From Palsa-89 sp963824345 (lineage in GTDB: Bacteria > Acidobacteriota > Terriglobia > Bryobacterales > Bryobacteraceae): a stretch of DNA of 64,000 nt. Shown in pieces: positions 37,816-46,906 of this stretch. The notes beneath the pieces were generated by a model that was given only the letters and a program-made list of their open reading frames with translations, did no database searches and had not been told where the DNA came from. The position numbers and the translations under genes are program-made. The DNA lies in assembly GCA_963824345.1 (NCBI GenBank), contig CAWGOZ010000002.1, positions 62,001 through 126,000 on the forward strand. The letters are read 5' to 3'. The stretch's first letter is position 1. Each line of letters opens with the position of its first letter.

Positions 37816-39597
37816 TTATTCGTCGCCGTTGATCATTACTGTGAGGGCCGTCGCATCGGGGGTGGTGTTGGTAGAGGAGCCCCACATGACGTTGGAGCCC
37901 CACATGACGTTGGAACCCCACATCACGTTGGAGCCCCACATCACGTTCTTGCCTGTGACCGGGTTCACCGTTGCCCTGTTCACTTGGCCCCAAATCGAGC
38001 TCCCGCCGGACCAATCGGAGCTGGTCCAAACCGAGTTGGCCGGGGGCACGATGGTCAACGTCTTGGTTGATGCGTTATAGGTGACGGCCGGTGATTGCGC
38101 GGTGAGATTCGTGGCGGGTGTGATGGTGGAGTTGAGGGCCGCCATCACGTTTACCTCTCCGGCGCCGATGGTGAACAGATCGTGATACACGGTGTAGCTG
38201 GTGCCGCCGGCCACCGGGGTAACGACATAAGACGGAACGAAGGTGGTTCGCCAGGCGGTTTCCATCAGCCTGGCTTTTACCTGATCGGGGGTCAACGACG
38301 GCTGTTTTCCGATCATGAGCGCGGCGGCGCCGGAAATCACCGGCGTAGCCATGCTGGTTCCACTGAGACGCAGATACCAGTTGTCTCCCACCGGTCCATC
38401 GACGGTGGCGTAGGCAGTATCGGGAACCATGTTGCCGGGATTGTTGGCCGCGATAGGGCAGGCCTGTTCACTGTAGACGAGGCACTGGGTCCCGTAGATG
38501 TTGTCTCCGGGCGCCACCAGGTCGGGCTTCATGATGTGGTCGACCGCCGTGGGGCCCTTGGAGCTGTAGCTGGTCACCTTGTGCAGGCTGACATCCAGGG
38601 AGCCAAAAGTATTGACCGCGCCGACCGTGATGACATACGGGTCGTTCCCCGGCGCCGTAATCGTGCCGTACCCTTGGTTGCCGTCGGTATTGGTCCGGCC
38701 CTCGTTCCCCGCCGCGACCACCACCACGATGCCGGCCTTCCAGGCTTGCTCCACAGCCTGGCACAAGGGGTCAAGCTTATAGCTGGTGGTGAATGATCGG
38801 CCGATCGACATGTTGATCACGCGCAGGTTCATGGCGCTCTTGTTCTCGATGGCGTAGTCGATGGCGGCAATCGTGGAACTGTCGGTTCCGATTCCGCTGG
38901 CGTTCAGCACCCGCAGGGAGTGAACCGTGATGCCGGTAGCCACGCCATGAATCCAATACTTCGGGTAGATATTCCACTGCTCCACGTAGCTCGTCGAAAA
39001 CGTTCCGGATCCACCAGCGATGCTGGCGACGTGCGTGCCGTGGCCGTAGTAGTCCTGACCATCGTCGGGAGCGGTGGTGCTTCCGTTGAGATTGTTGATG
39101 AAGCTGAGCTCCCGTCCATAGCGGGTGGCGACGTTGCAGCCTTTGAAATCGCAATCCTCGTAGCTGATTCCGGAATCGATAAAGGCGACGCCGATGCCGG
39201 CTCCCGTGTATCCGTCGCTATTGGCCTGATAGGCGCCGACGGACTGGTTACCATAATCGAGACCAAGAGCTTTCACTTGTCCGTCCGGGGCAATCATTTT
39301 CACTTCCGGATCCTGGGCCACTTGCTCGATTTCCTGAAGCGTAAGGTCGGCCATCGAGGAGGGAACGTGCGAGAAGTTATGCCGGAAGCGCACGGCGTGC
39401 CGCTCCTGAACGCGATCGCTGGCATGCGTGTCGGATCCTTCGGCGTACATCACGATCACGGTGCGGGTTTCGGTGGCATTCATTTGCTGGAGGGCGGGGT
39501 GAATCCGCGCGGACTGGCCGGCCTGCTGGGCGAAGGCTGGAAGGGCGCAAATGGCGCCGAGCCAGAACATCAAACATCGATTGCGTTTCATACTCAT
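37816..39597 (-). CDS. Secreted S8 (subtilisin-like) peptidase with C-terminal NVMWGS repeats
   Basis: This 593-residue subtilase has a signal peptide (RCLMFWLGAICALPAFAQ), an inhibitor-like propeptide (about 30-110), and the catalytic triad Asp141 (VAFIDSGIS), His186 (GHGTHVASIAGG) and Ser415 (GTSMATPVISG). The C-terminus has four NVMWGS units just before the end, a repeat seen in other acidobacterial subtilases. The ATG at 39597 is preceded by a purine-rich site (GCGAGGTAAAG). An upstream ATG would bury the signal peptide. Confidence 0.9.
   Translation of the reverse strand: MSMKRNRCLMFWLGAICALPAFAQQAGQSARIHPALQQMNATETRTVIVMYAEGSDTHASDRVQERHAVRFRHNFSHVPSSMADLTLQEIEQVAQDPEVKMIAPDGQVKALGLDYGNQSVGAYQANSDGYTGAGIGVAFIDSGISYEDCDFKGCNVATRYGRELSFINNLNGSTTAPDDGQDYYGHGTHVASIAGGSGTFSTSYVEQWNIYPKYWIHGVATGITVHSLRVLNASGIGTDSSTIAAIDYAIENKSAMNLRVINMSIGRSFTTSYKLDPLCQAVEQAWKAGIVVVVAAGNEGRTNTDGNQGYGTITAPGNDPYVITVGAVNTFGSLDVSLHKVTSYSSKGPTAVDHIMKPDLVAPGDNIYGTQCLVYSEQACPIAANNPGNMVPDTAYATVDGPVGDNWYLRLSGTSMATPVISGAAALMIGKQPSLTPDQVKARLMETAWRTTFVPSYVVTPVAGGTSYTVYHDLFTIGAGEVNVMAALNSTITPATNLTAQSPAVTYNASTKTLTIVPPANSVWTSSDWSGGSSIWGQVNRATVNPVTGKNVMWGSNVMWGSNVMWGSNVMWGSSTNTTPDATALTVMINGDE
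37877..37948 (-). repeat. Four 18-base tandem repeats encoding NVMWGS
   Basis: Four nearly identical 18-base units (core GAGCCCCACATGACGTTG on the given strand) code for the tandem hexapeptide at the end of the subtilase. Differences are mostly silent (ATG/ATC and GAG/GAA on the given strand), so selection at protein level is likely. Confidence 0.85.
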
Positions 39598-39730
39598 CTT
39601 TACCTCGCTTAGATTCAGCGTCCCGTCACGCTGGGAGCAATGCACGCGATACGCCAACCAAGAAAGCCTGCTACTGCGTTGATTTCAGTTGCTTAGGTGT
39701 GGCTCGGGGCAGGCGCGACGCCGACAACTT

Positions 39731-39744
39731 GTCCCAATTGGGAC
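39731..39744. promoter_or_regulatory. Perfect 14-base palindrome between divergent genes
   Basis: GTCCCAATTGGGAC is a perfect palindrome placed 134 bases from the subtilase start codon and 88 bases from the HD-GYP gene start codon. Such sites are typical dimeric-repressor or activator operators. No regulator gene is adjacent, so which protein binds is unknown. Confidence 0.45.
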
Positions 39745-39831
39745 GTGCTGGATCAGCAAAACCGGCATTTTGTCGGCCATTACCCCTGGTAGGGAGACGC
39801 CTAGAGTTTCATTGCCTGCGGGCCGATACAG

Positions 39832-42231
39832 ATGAAGAGGTGTATGTCGCGCGGCGCAAAGATCTTTTTCTATTCCATGACCGTCGTGGGGTCGGTTCTT
39901 TGCCTGCTGAGCCTCGTACACTGGCACTCGGCCGACTACCCCCGATTTGTCACGTTGCTGGTGTTTGGAATGGCGGCGTCGCAAGTCAAGTTTCGCGTGC
40001 CGGGCTTTCGGGGAACCGTTACCGCGGGACTTCTGGTGGTTTTGATTTGCATCCTGGAGCTCAGCCCGGGCGAGACGTCGATTGTGGCGCTGTTATCCAC
40101 GGTGGTCCAAACCTATTGGAAACCTGAACGCAGGCCGTCGCCGGTCCAGTTTATCTTCAATCTCGCAGTGTTGATCATTGCAATCGCAGGCACCGTCACG
40201 GCCTACCGTTACATGAAAACGGGACTACCGTATCTGGGCGCGCCGCTGATCCTGGCGCTGACGGGATTGTGCTATTTCGTCTTAAACACGCTACCGGTCG
40301 GAATCATTACGTCCTTGACGGATGGCAAAGGCGTCCTCTCCAATTGGCTCGATCCATATTCCTGGCTGGTTCCCTTCTACATTGCGGGAACCTGCCTGGT
40401 GGGAATCCTGGACCATCTCGCGGCACTTTACGACTGGCGGGTGGTGTTTCTGATTTTTCCGATGTTCTACACGTTTGGCTGGACCTATCAGGCATTTCTG
40501 GGAAGACTCAAAGACAGCCAATCGCACGCCGAGGCTTTAGCGGCCCTGCAATTTCGGAGTATTCACACCTTAGCCCTGGCAGTGGAAGCGCAGGAGCGAA
40601 CCACGCATTCCCATCTGCACCGCGTGCGGACCTACGCCACCGAAATTGGAAAGCATTTCAAGCTGTCCGACAATGATTTGCAGGCGCTTCAGTCGGCCGC
40701 CATTCTTCACGATGTGGGCAAACTGGCGGTGCCGGCGCATATCGTTTCGAAACCCGGCAAGCTCACCGCCGCCGAATTCGAAAGAATGAAGCTGCACACG
40801 GTAGTGGGCGGGAAAATCATAGAGCAGATCGGTTTCCCTTTCGTGGTTGCCCCACTGGTGCGCGGGCATCACGAGAAATGGGACGGGTCGGGATATCCGG
40901 ACGGCCTGGCGGGAGAGCAAATCCCGTTGGGCTCGCGAATCATTTCCGCGGTGGACTGTTTCGACGCCCTGGTCAGCGAACGGCCCTATCACCGGGCGAT
41001 AGCGCCGGAACAGGCCATAGAAATCCTGGTTCGGGAGGCCGGAAAAGCCTTCGATCCGGAGGTAGTCGCGGTGTTCAAGAAACACTACGTGGAACTGGAG
41101 ACGCTGGCTCGCAGCACTCTGCTGCCGTCGATGGCGATTGACGCAGACGTCCGCGTGCTGCGCGGGTCCGGCCCGGACGCGGGGCTGGAGGTGTCGCATG
41201 CGTCCAGTCAAACGGCCGAGGTAAGCGCCAAGCGGCTAAAGGCGCTGGTGGCAACCCGGTCCGCGATCAACGCGCTGGCTGAAAACTCAAAGCGGATTCC
41301 CAAAGGCAGCCGGGGCTACTATCTTGCCGAACCGCTTTCCACGCTGCTGCAAGGCCTGATCCCGCACGACGCGCTAGCCCTATTCGTCCGGTTCGGCGGG
41401 GTTCTTCGGGTGCAAGGCGTCTTCGGGTTGGATAGCGCCTGGCTGGCGACGCTGGAAACTCCGCTGGGAAAAGGCTTGGCCGGTTGGGTAGCGGACAATT
41501 CCAAGGCTCTGTTAAACGGCGACCCGGCCGTGGAATCGGGCGCCGAACGCCGGCCGGTCCCAAGCGGGCTCGGAGCCGCAATGGCTGCTCCGCTGGCCGC
41601 TCCAAGTGGCGCAGTGGGAGGGGTATTGTGCCTCTATCGCCGGCAGAAAGACAGCTTTAGCCTGGACGAATTGCAGATTCTGGAGCAAGCGACGTTGCGG
41701 CTGCACGAGCCGCTGTGCGAAGCCGAGCGGGTGCTCCAAAATGTGGAGGGCGCCGGCGGCGGGCCGCATTTCTTCGAGCGTTTGGACTATGCCTCGCTCG
41801 CCGCGGCCCTCGAAGCCGGGCCTCTCGCCCTGGTTCGTATCGATCTCGACGGAATTTCTTCCGACCCAACAGGTTGCCTTGTTCAGACTTGTTGCGATGC
41901 AGTCCGGAGAGCATTCACGGGCGATGTCACGCTCGCCCAGATGGCGGAAACCGAGTTTGCAGTGGTGGCCCCGATAGGGCCTGAAGGCGAGTTGGACCGG
42001 AGCCTGCGTGCCTTGCGATCCAGTCTTGCCGCAGCGGGGCAGCAGTTCGGATCGGACGGGCTTCAGGCGTCGATTGGAGTCGCTCAAGCCGAGCCCGGGA
42101 CCGGTCTGGCGGATTTATTGGCAGCCGCCGAACGGGCGCTGATCGAAGACCGCCATGGCCGGGCCTCTGGGGACTTGGGGAAATTGGATCGGGCCGTGCA
42201 AGCGGCGGAGACGTCCCTCCGTGCATCCTAG
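39832..42231 (+). CDS. Membrane HD-GYP domain protein with GAF and degenerate GGDEF-like region
   Basis: The 799-residue protein has about seven N-terminal membrane helices (to about 225), an HD-GYP domain with the metal-site HD (His293-Asp294) and HHEKWDGSGYPDGLAGEQIP, then a GAF-like domain (about 480-630) and a C-terminal domain like GGDEF (about 640-780). HD-GYP enzymes hydrolyse cyclic di-GMP to GMP. The GGDEF signature is replaced by AETEFAV, so cyclase activity is unlikely. The start is ATG 39832 with a weak ribosome binding site. It is convergent with the next kinase gene, 6 bases between the two stop codons. Confidence 0.85.
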   Translation: MKRCMSRGAKIFFYSMTVVGSVLCLLSLVHWHSADYPRFVTLLVFGMAASQVKFRVPGFRGTVTAGLLVVLICILELSPGETSIVALLSTVVQTYWKPERRPSPVQFIFNLAVLIIAIAGTVTAYRYMKTGLPYLGAPLILALTGLCYFVLNTLPVGIITSLTDGKGVLSNWLDPYSWLVPFYIAGTCLVGILDHLAALYDWRVVFLIFPMFYTFGWTYQAFLGRLKDSQSHAEALAALQFRSIHTLALAVEAQERTTHSHLHRVRTYATEIGKHFKLSDNDLQALQSAAILHDVGKLAVPAHIVSKPGKLTAAEFERMKLHTVVGGKIIEQIGFPFVVAPLVRGHHEKWDGSGYPDGLAGEQIPLGSRIISAVDCFDALVSERPYHRAIAPEQAIEILVREAGKAFDPEVVAVFKKHYVELETLARSTLLPSMAIDADVRVLRGSGPDAGLEVSHASSQTAEVSAKRLKALVATRSAINALAENSKRIPKGSRGYYLAEPLSTLLQGLIPHDALALFVRFGGVLRVQGVFGLDSAWLATLETPLGKGLAGWVADNSKALLNGDPAVESGAERRPVPSGLGAAMAAPLAAPSGAVGGVLCLYRRQKDSFSLDELQILEQATLRLHEPLCEAERVLQNVEGAGGGPHFFERLDYASLAAALEAGPLALVRIDLDGISSDPTGCLVQTCCDAVRRAFTGDVTLAQMAETEFAVVAPIGPEGELDRSLRALRSSLAAAGQQFGSDGLQASIGVAQAEPGTGLADLLAAAERALIEDRHGRASGDLGKLDRAVQAAETSLRAS

Positions 42232-42237
42232 CAGCAG

Positions 42238-43437
42238 CTAGCGTTGAGCGCCGACCAGCGTCAGAAAGCGGGCCTCTGTCAGCAGGACTATTGCGTGTCC
42301 GCGTTCGGCTTCGTGATCGACATCCAGAAGTTTCTGGCCCTTCTCTTCGGCTTTCCAGTGGGGTGAGTGATCGCCGACAACCAGGATGTCCGTGGTGTGG
42401 CTCACCCGGTCCTCAACGATCGCGCCGGCCTTGCGTGCGAGCTTCTTGGCAGCCGCGCGAAGTAAGGAGAGGCCGCCGGTGAAAACCACCTTTTTGCCAT
42501 GCAGGGACCGCACTCGAGCTTGCTTGCGCGGGTCTGGCTGCTGTTTTACTTCCATATATTCCAGCATCTCCGACGCGCTGGTGAAACATTTCCTGCGCTC
42601 GCCGATACAGCGCTGCAGGACTGATTTCGTGCGGGCGCTGCAGGTGAAGTTCTTCACTTCATTGGCGGTGATTTTTCGCGAGCCGACGCCAGAGAGCAGG
42701 GCCGCGTACAACTGGCCGATCTGATGGACATCGTCGGCTTGGCGCCAGGATTTTGCGCCGCTCCGAATGGCGCCGGGCGCAAAACGTGGAGCGAAGGCAT
42801 CGGCTGCGACCTCCTTGCGCCCGACGCGGTGCAGTGCGATTCCAAAGTCGCCCAGTTTCAGCAGGCCAGAGGACGCTACGAACACGTTCCCCGGGGTAAT
42901 GTCCCGATGGACGGCGCCACTCTCGTGAATTTTGGTAATCGCGCGGAGCAGCCGGATGATTTCTCGCCGCGCGCGCGTCTCGGGCCAGGGTTGGGGATTT
43001 CGTTCGAGGTAGCTGCCAAGATCGCCTTGCTCCACCTGCTCGGAGACTAAGCAGTACAGCGGTGATCGCCCGCTCCCCGGTGGCAGCCACGCAAACGAGT
43101 CGTACACTTCAACGAGGGCCGGCACGTGCCGAAGTAAATGACCGAAGTAGGCTTCCCGGTGCCAGGTGGCGGCGTGGACGGTGACTTTCAGAACGCAAGT
43201 GCCGGCGGACGAATTGGCGCTGGTGCTCCGGCTGGCCAGATAGGCCGCGCCGAAGCCTCCCCGGCCCAAGAATCTCACGACGCGATATTCCCGGCCGCTC
43301 AACGCATCCCGCACAATCAGCCCGGGGCGCAGCCACAACACGGAATCGACGGACGCGCGCGCTGCCTGCATGGTCATGGTGGGCAGGGCCGAGCGAGCTG
43401 CACTTGCGCGTTTCGAGATCCGTTTGGTCTGTGTCAC
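42238..43437 (-). CDS. Ser/Thr protein kinase fused to a BRCT domain
   Basis: This 399-residue protein has a kinase domain (about 50-295) with GRGGFGAAY, Lys84, HRDITPGNV at 177-185 and DFG at 197-199. A BRCT domain follows at about 311-395 with LHGKKVVFTGGLS, RKAGAIVEDRVS, TTDILVVGD and EKGQKLLDV, close in pattern to the BRCT of NAD-dependent DNA ligase. BRCT domains bind DNA ends or phosphopeptides, which suggests a role in DNA damage response. No transmembrane helix is seen. The start is GTG 43437. The gene follows 43441-45798 after 3 bases. Confidence 0.85.
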   Translation of the reverse strand: MTQTKRISKRASAARSALPTMTMQAARASVDSVLWLRPGLIVRDALSGREYRVVRFLGRGGFGAAYLASRSTSANSSAGTCVLKVTVHAATWHREAYFGHLLRHVPALVEVYDSFAWLPPGSGRSPLYCLVSEQVEQGDLGSYLERNPQPWPETRARREIIRLLRAITKIHESGAVHRDITPGNVFVASSGLLKLGDFGIALHRVGRKEVAADAFAPRFAPGAIRSGAKSWRQADDVHQIGQLYAALLSGVGSRKITANEVKNFTCSARTKSVLQRCIGERRKCFTSASEMLEYMEVKQQPDPRKQARVRSLHGKKVVFTGGLSLLRAAAKKLARKAGAIVEDRVSHTTDILVVGDHSPHWKAEEKGQKLLDVDHEAERGHAIVLLTEARFLTLVGAQR

Positions 43438-43440
43438 GAG

Positions 43441-45798
43441 TTACGGCGCCACCGACAAAGTATAAACGCTGGGAGAGGTGGATATCTTTAATTGAGCGTC
43501 GCCGCTGGAGCCGTTGGGAACCCGGAAATTCAGTTGGCAGATGCCGGGCTCGACTTGCCCGGAGAAGATCACGGTGGCCGCCGCGCTGCTTACCGTCAGG
43601 GCGGGAGTAGAGCAGTCTCCAGTTCCCCACGCGGTTATTGCTTCGCCCGGCTGCGCCGGAACCAATCCGGCGCTGAGAGGCCCCACCAGGGTGTAGTTCG
43701 CGTGAGTGATGGATGGCAGGGAGCCGGCCGAGGACATGAAGCTGAAAAGCTCCAGGATCGCGCTCGCGATGCGGACCGTGACGGGGGCCGAAGCTTGCCC
43801 GTCGACGGTGACGACCACGGGGCAGGTGGCGTGTCCCGCGACGGCATCGGGCATCAGAGCATTGAGTTGCCAGAGGGTCAGGCCATTTTTGAGCAACGGT
43901 CCCGAATTGTATGCAATGGCGGCAGGCGTTCCGCATACCGATACGCTGGCGCCGCCGAGGGTGAACGTGTTCGCTGCGGTCCAGTGGGCGGCGCTGCCAA
44001 GATTCTGCCCGAAAATGGTGAACCACGTCTCCGGGGATAGGGCTTCCGACTTGAAGTCAGCTCCGTTAACGACGCCGTTGGATTGAATGGAAGGCGCGGT
44101 GTCCAGCGGGCTGCTCGCAAAGGCGGGCCAGAGTGCGCCGGTTCCCGCATAGGTCGCTTGCAATTCAGGGCTCCCCGAATTCGGCGGCGCGAAAGACAGA
44201 TTATACGAGCCGTCGCTGGCCGTTTGCGAGGTGCCAAGAGTCACGGTGGCGGGCTCGAATTGGACTACATTTCTGGAAATCTCGGTGCCGGAGGCCGTGA
44301 GGAAAACGAGAGCGAAGTAGCCGCTGCCGAAAGAGGACGGGGAGACGCGCGCCTGGATTGTCAGGTTGTAGGTGCTGCCGGGGACCGCAGTGAGGGGCAG
44401 GGAATTGACAAAGGTTTGCTGGGCCGCCGTGGCGGAGATCTGAATAAACTTCCCGTTGGCGTCCGAGCCGGGCTGAACCAGCGCGGTGCCGTTGCCGTCG
44501 ACTGTCCAACCGGCGAGCCCGTTCACAAAATTCAGAGTGGTCTGGGCGCCGGAGCCGGCGTACTGGAACGAATAAACGCTGATGTCGGTGACGCCCACTT
44601 CGCCGCACTCATTCACACAGGTCTGGATAACCGCCTGTGTGGTGGAGGGCGGGACGGAGCCGCTCAAAACATAATTGGATACGGCGCCGGGCCCCGAGGT
44701 GGCCTGCGCGGTGACGGCAATCGGCGCGGAAGCGATGGGTTCTCCCTGGCTGTTCAGCAGGCTGCCGGACGCCTGCGAAGAAGCGGCGTTGAGCGAAAGC
44801 TTGGTGCGCTGCCGAAAGTAGCTGTCGATGAGATAGGTAAGGGCGGTGGGATCGGTTTCGGGGAGAACATGCTGCGGGTAGGGATTCCAGGACTGGAAAA
44901 TTACGTGGTTGGGAATCGCGCCGCCCTGGGTCTCCCAGGCAACGTAATGGCCTTCGGCATCGAGGATCCAACTCGAGTCCGACGCATCCGAAGTCGATCC
45001 GTTGTAGATCATTCCGAACGGAATGCCGCGCTGGACCAGCTCCTGGCGCAGGCTTTCGACGGCGGGCTTCCAGTTCACGGTCCAGTTGATATCGAAGTGG
45101 AAAAACGCAAAGGGAAAGCCGGCCGCCGCGCGCCACGCGTCGATCCAGGCCGCGTACTGAGTGAGCCAGTCAGGCGAGTTTTGAGGGCTCAGCAGAGGCT
45201 CGATGTCTCCAACAATCACGTTGGGAAAAACGGTTTTGATCTGGGTAACGCTTTCAAGGGCGTTGGCGGCGACTTGCTGCGGGGTCCAATGGCAGGCGCC
45301 GGGGCCGCTGTAGAGGCCGCCGAAGGAGAACGGCTCATCGAAAGCGATGTATTGGAGATTGCCTCCCAACTGCTGGATACGGGTGACGAGCGGGAGCGCG
45401 GTGTCTCCCGCGAACCCTTCAATCCTATTGCCGTTGACCATCCCGCAGGCGGGCGACTGAGAGGGCGTCAAGGGAGGGAATTCCACGGCGAGCGCGATGT
45501 TATGGCTGTTCAGATAGGCGAAGATCTGCTGGAGAGTGCCGTCGGAGAAGTTGCCCGGGAAGGTGGGGACGATCATTTGCGTGTACATCTTGAAGATCTG
45601 GACGCGCGAGGATGCAGTGGTCCAGGGCGCGCCGGGTGCGAAGAGGTCCAGGTAATCCGCCGATCCCATGAAGTTGTTCCAAGCGGCCGGAACGAGGGGG
45701 GAAAACCAGATGGTGTGCTGGGGGGATTGAGCGGAACAGAGCGCCGCAATCCAGAGAGGCGCACAAAATCGACTCACTATTCGGATTCGGGATTTCAT
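43441..45798 (-). CDS. Secreted protein with a glycosidase-like barrel and Solibacter-type C-terminal domain
   Basis: This 785-residue protein starts with a signal peptide (CAPLWIAALCSAQS). The first 330 residues have alternating helices and strands, with tryptophan-rich segments and IAFDEPFSFGG, suggesting a TIM-barrel glycosidase-like fold, but no family could be named. A middle carbohydrate-binding-like beta domain follows (about 385-560), then the lineage-typical C-terminal domain (NGVVNGADFKSEALSPETWFTIFGQNLG and on, about 590-785). The latter resembles the Soli_cterm (TIGR03437) family, which is frequent in Solibacter. The next gene in the same direction is the kinase-BRCT gene. Confidence 0.65.
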   Translation of the reverse strand: MKSRIRIVSRFCAPLWIAALCSAQSPQHTIWFSPLVPAAWNNFMGSADYLDLFAPGAPWTTASSRVQIFKMYTQMIVPTFPGNFSDGTLQQIFAYLNSHNIALAVEFPPLTPSQSPACGMVNGNRIEGFAGDTALPLVTRIQQLGGNLQYIAFDEPFSFGGLYSGPGACHWTPQQVAANALESVTQIKTVFPNVIVGDIEPLLSPQNSPDWLTQYAAWIDAWRAAAGFPFAFFHFDINWTVNWKPAVESLRQELVQRGIPFGMIYNGSTSDASDSSWILDAEGHYVAWETQGGAIPNHVIFQSWNPYPQHVLPETDPTALTYLIDSYFRQRTKLSLNAASSQASGSLLNSQGEPIASAPIAVTAQATSGPGAVSNYVLSGSVPPSTTQAVIQTCVNECGEVGVTDISVYSFQYAGSGAQTTLNFVNGLAGWTVDGNGTALVQPGSDANGKFIQISATAAQQTFVNSLPLTAVPGSTYNLTIQARVSPSSFGSGYFALVFLTASGTEISRNVVQFEPATVTLGTSQTASDGSYNLSFAPPNSGSPELQATYAGTGALWPAFASSPLDTAPSIQSNGVVNGADFKSEALSPETWFTIFGQNLGSAAHWTAANTFTLGGASVSVCGTPAAIAYNSGPLLKNGLTLWQLNALMPDAVAGHATCPVVVTVDGQASAPVTVRIASAILELFSFMSSAGSLPSITHANYTLVGPLSAGLVPAQPGEAITAWGTGDCSTPALTVSSAAATVIFSGQVEPGICQLNFRVPNGSSGDAQLKISTSPSVYTLSVAP

Positions 45799-46004
45799 TC
45801 GTTACAGAAGACGCGGGGAAGAGCGCAAAAGACGGTCGCCTCGGCGGACTTCGGAGGGCGCGCAAGGTGCAGCTCGGAAGGTTCTCAGAAACGCCCGCGT
45901 TGTAAGAAATAAAGCCCGGCCCGGCCACGTCTGTGTCATATGCGGCGCGCGCTGAAGTCACTCATACAATGAACGTGGAGGTTCGAAGGCAAGCCCAGGC
46001 AAAT

Positions 46005-46514
46005 ATGGAAGCCACGGACTTGCAGCGTGAACTCGAGCTCCTGCACGCGGCGAGCTTCGGGTGGGCCTTGTCGTGCTGCCGGCAGAGGAAGGACGATGCC
46101 GAAGAAGTGCTGCAAACGGCGTATATCAAGGTGTTGGATGGGCGGGCGAAGTTCGAAGGGCGTTCCAGCTTTCAGACCTGGTTTTTCGGGGTGATCCGTA
46201 GAACCGCCTCCGAGCAGCGCCGCCGGCGGTGGTTACGCGAAACGTTGCTGACTCGCTGGTTTGCCGCGCAGCCTCTGGGATGGAGGGGGCCGGCAGAACC
46301 ACCCCAAGCGGGCCCCGACAACGACCTGTTGCGTAGCGCGCTCAGCCGCCTTCCCGAGCGGCAGCAGCAAGTGCTGCATCTGGTCTACTATCAGGATCTG
46401 ACCCTGGAGGAAGCCGCCGGGGCGATGGGCGTTTCCCTGGGAACGGCCCGCACTCATTTTGACCGCGGAAAGCGGCGGCTTCGGCAGCTCCTGGTGCCCC
46501 AGGAGGTCCGCTGA
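46005..46514 (+). CDS. ECF-type RNA polymerase sigma factor
   Basis: The 169-residue product has region 2 (DDAEEVLQTAYIKVL, SSFQTWFFGVIRRTA) and region 4 (LPERQQQVLHLVYYQDLTLEEAAGAMGVSLGTARTHFDRGKRRLRQLL). It would direct transcription of stress or envelope genes, and the genes behind it are likely members of its regulon. ATG 46005 gives the family-typical start. Earlier ATG 45969 is possible. Its stop overlaps the ATG of the next gene by one base (TGATG). Confidence 0.88.
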   Translation: MEATDLQRELELLHAASFGWALSCCRQRKDDAEEVLQTAYIKVLDGRAKFEGRSSFQTWFFGVIRRTASEQRRRRWLRETLLTRWFAAQPLGWRGPAEPPQAGPDNDLLRSALSRLPERQQQVLHLVYYQDLTLEEAAGAMGVSLGTARTHFDRGKRRLRQLLVPQEVR

Positions 46515-46906
46515 TGCCAAGCGATAGCGATCTTCGGGACCGGTTCGCGGAACTGCGCCGCGAAGATTGGGCGCATTCCGGCGAATTTAGTAGTTTCCTC
46601 CAGCGGGCGAGACCGCGCGCAGATCCCAAACGCCTGTCGGCCGGGGTCGCGCTGGCGGCGGCTCTGGCGGTGGTGATAGCCGTGGCCGTCGTGTGGATAC
46701 CGCGATCAGGACGCCGGGCCATGAGGCGGCCGGAAGTCTCGATTACGGAATGGAAGTCGTCCACCGATTTCCTGCTGCGCACACCCGGACTGGAGATGCT
46801 CCAGACGGTGCCGAGAATCGGTGAATGGCCGGCTTCCACGGGGAGCAAAGGCAGGACAAAATCGCCAAACAGGCCTGCAACCAAGAAGAAGGAGCACTTA
46901 TCGTGA
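46514..46906 (+). CDS. Single-helix membrane protein, probable anti-sigma factor
   Basis: This 130-residue protein has a charged N-terminal part (1-40), one strong membrane helix (about 42-62) and a basic extracytoplasmic tail. The size, topology and coupling to the ECF gene fit an anti-sigma factor, but no zinc-binding HxxxCxxC motif is seen and homology is not recognised. It overlaps the next gene by 4 bases (GTGA). Confidence 0.6.
   Translation: MPSDSDLRDRFAELRREDWAHSGEFSSFLQRARPRADPKRLSAGVALAAALAVVIAVAVVWIPRSGRRAMRRPEVSITEWKSSTDFLLRTPGLEMLQTVPRIGEWPASTGSKGRTKSPNRPATKKKEHLS

Noticed and set aside
44083..45912. 609-codon open frame on the forward strand
   Set aside because: It is the shadow of the well-supported reverse gene 43441-45798. 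It has no signal, motif or ribosome binding site and its composition is arginine- and glycine-rich, as expected of antisense in GC-rich DNA.
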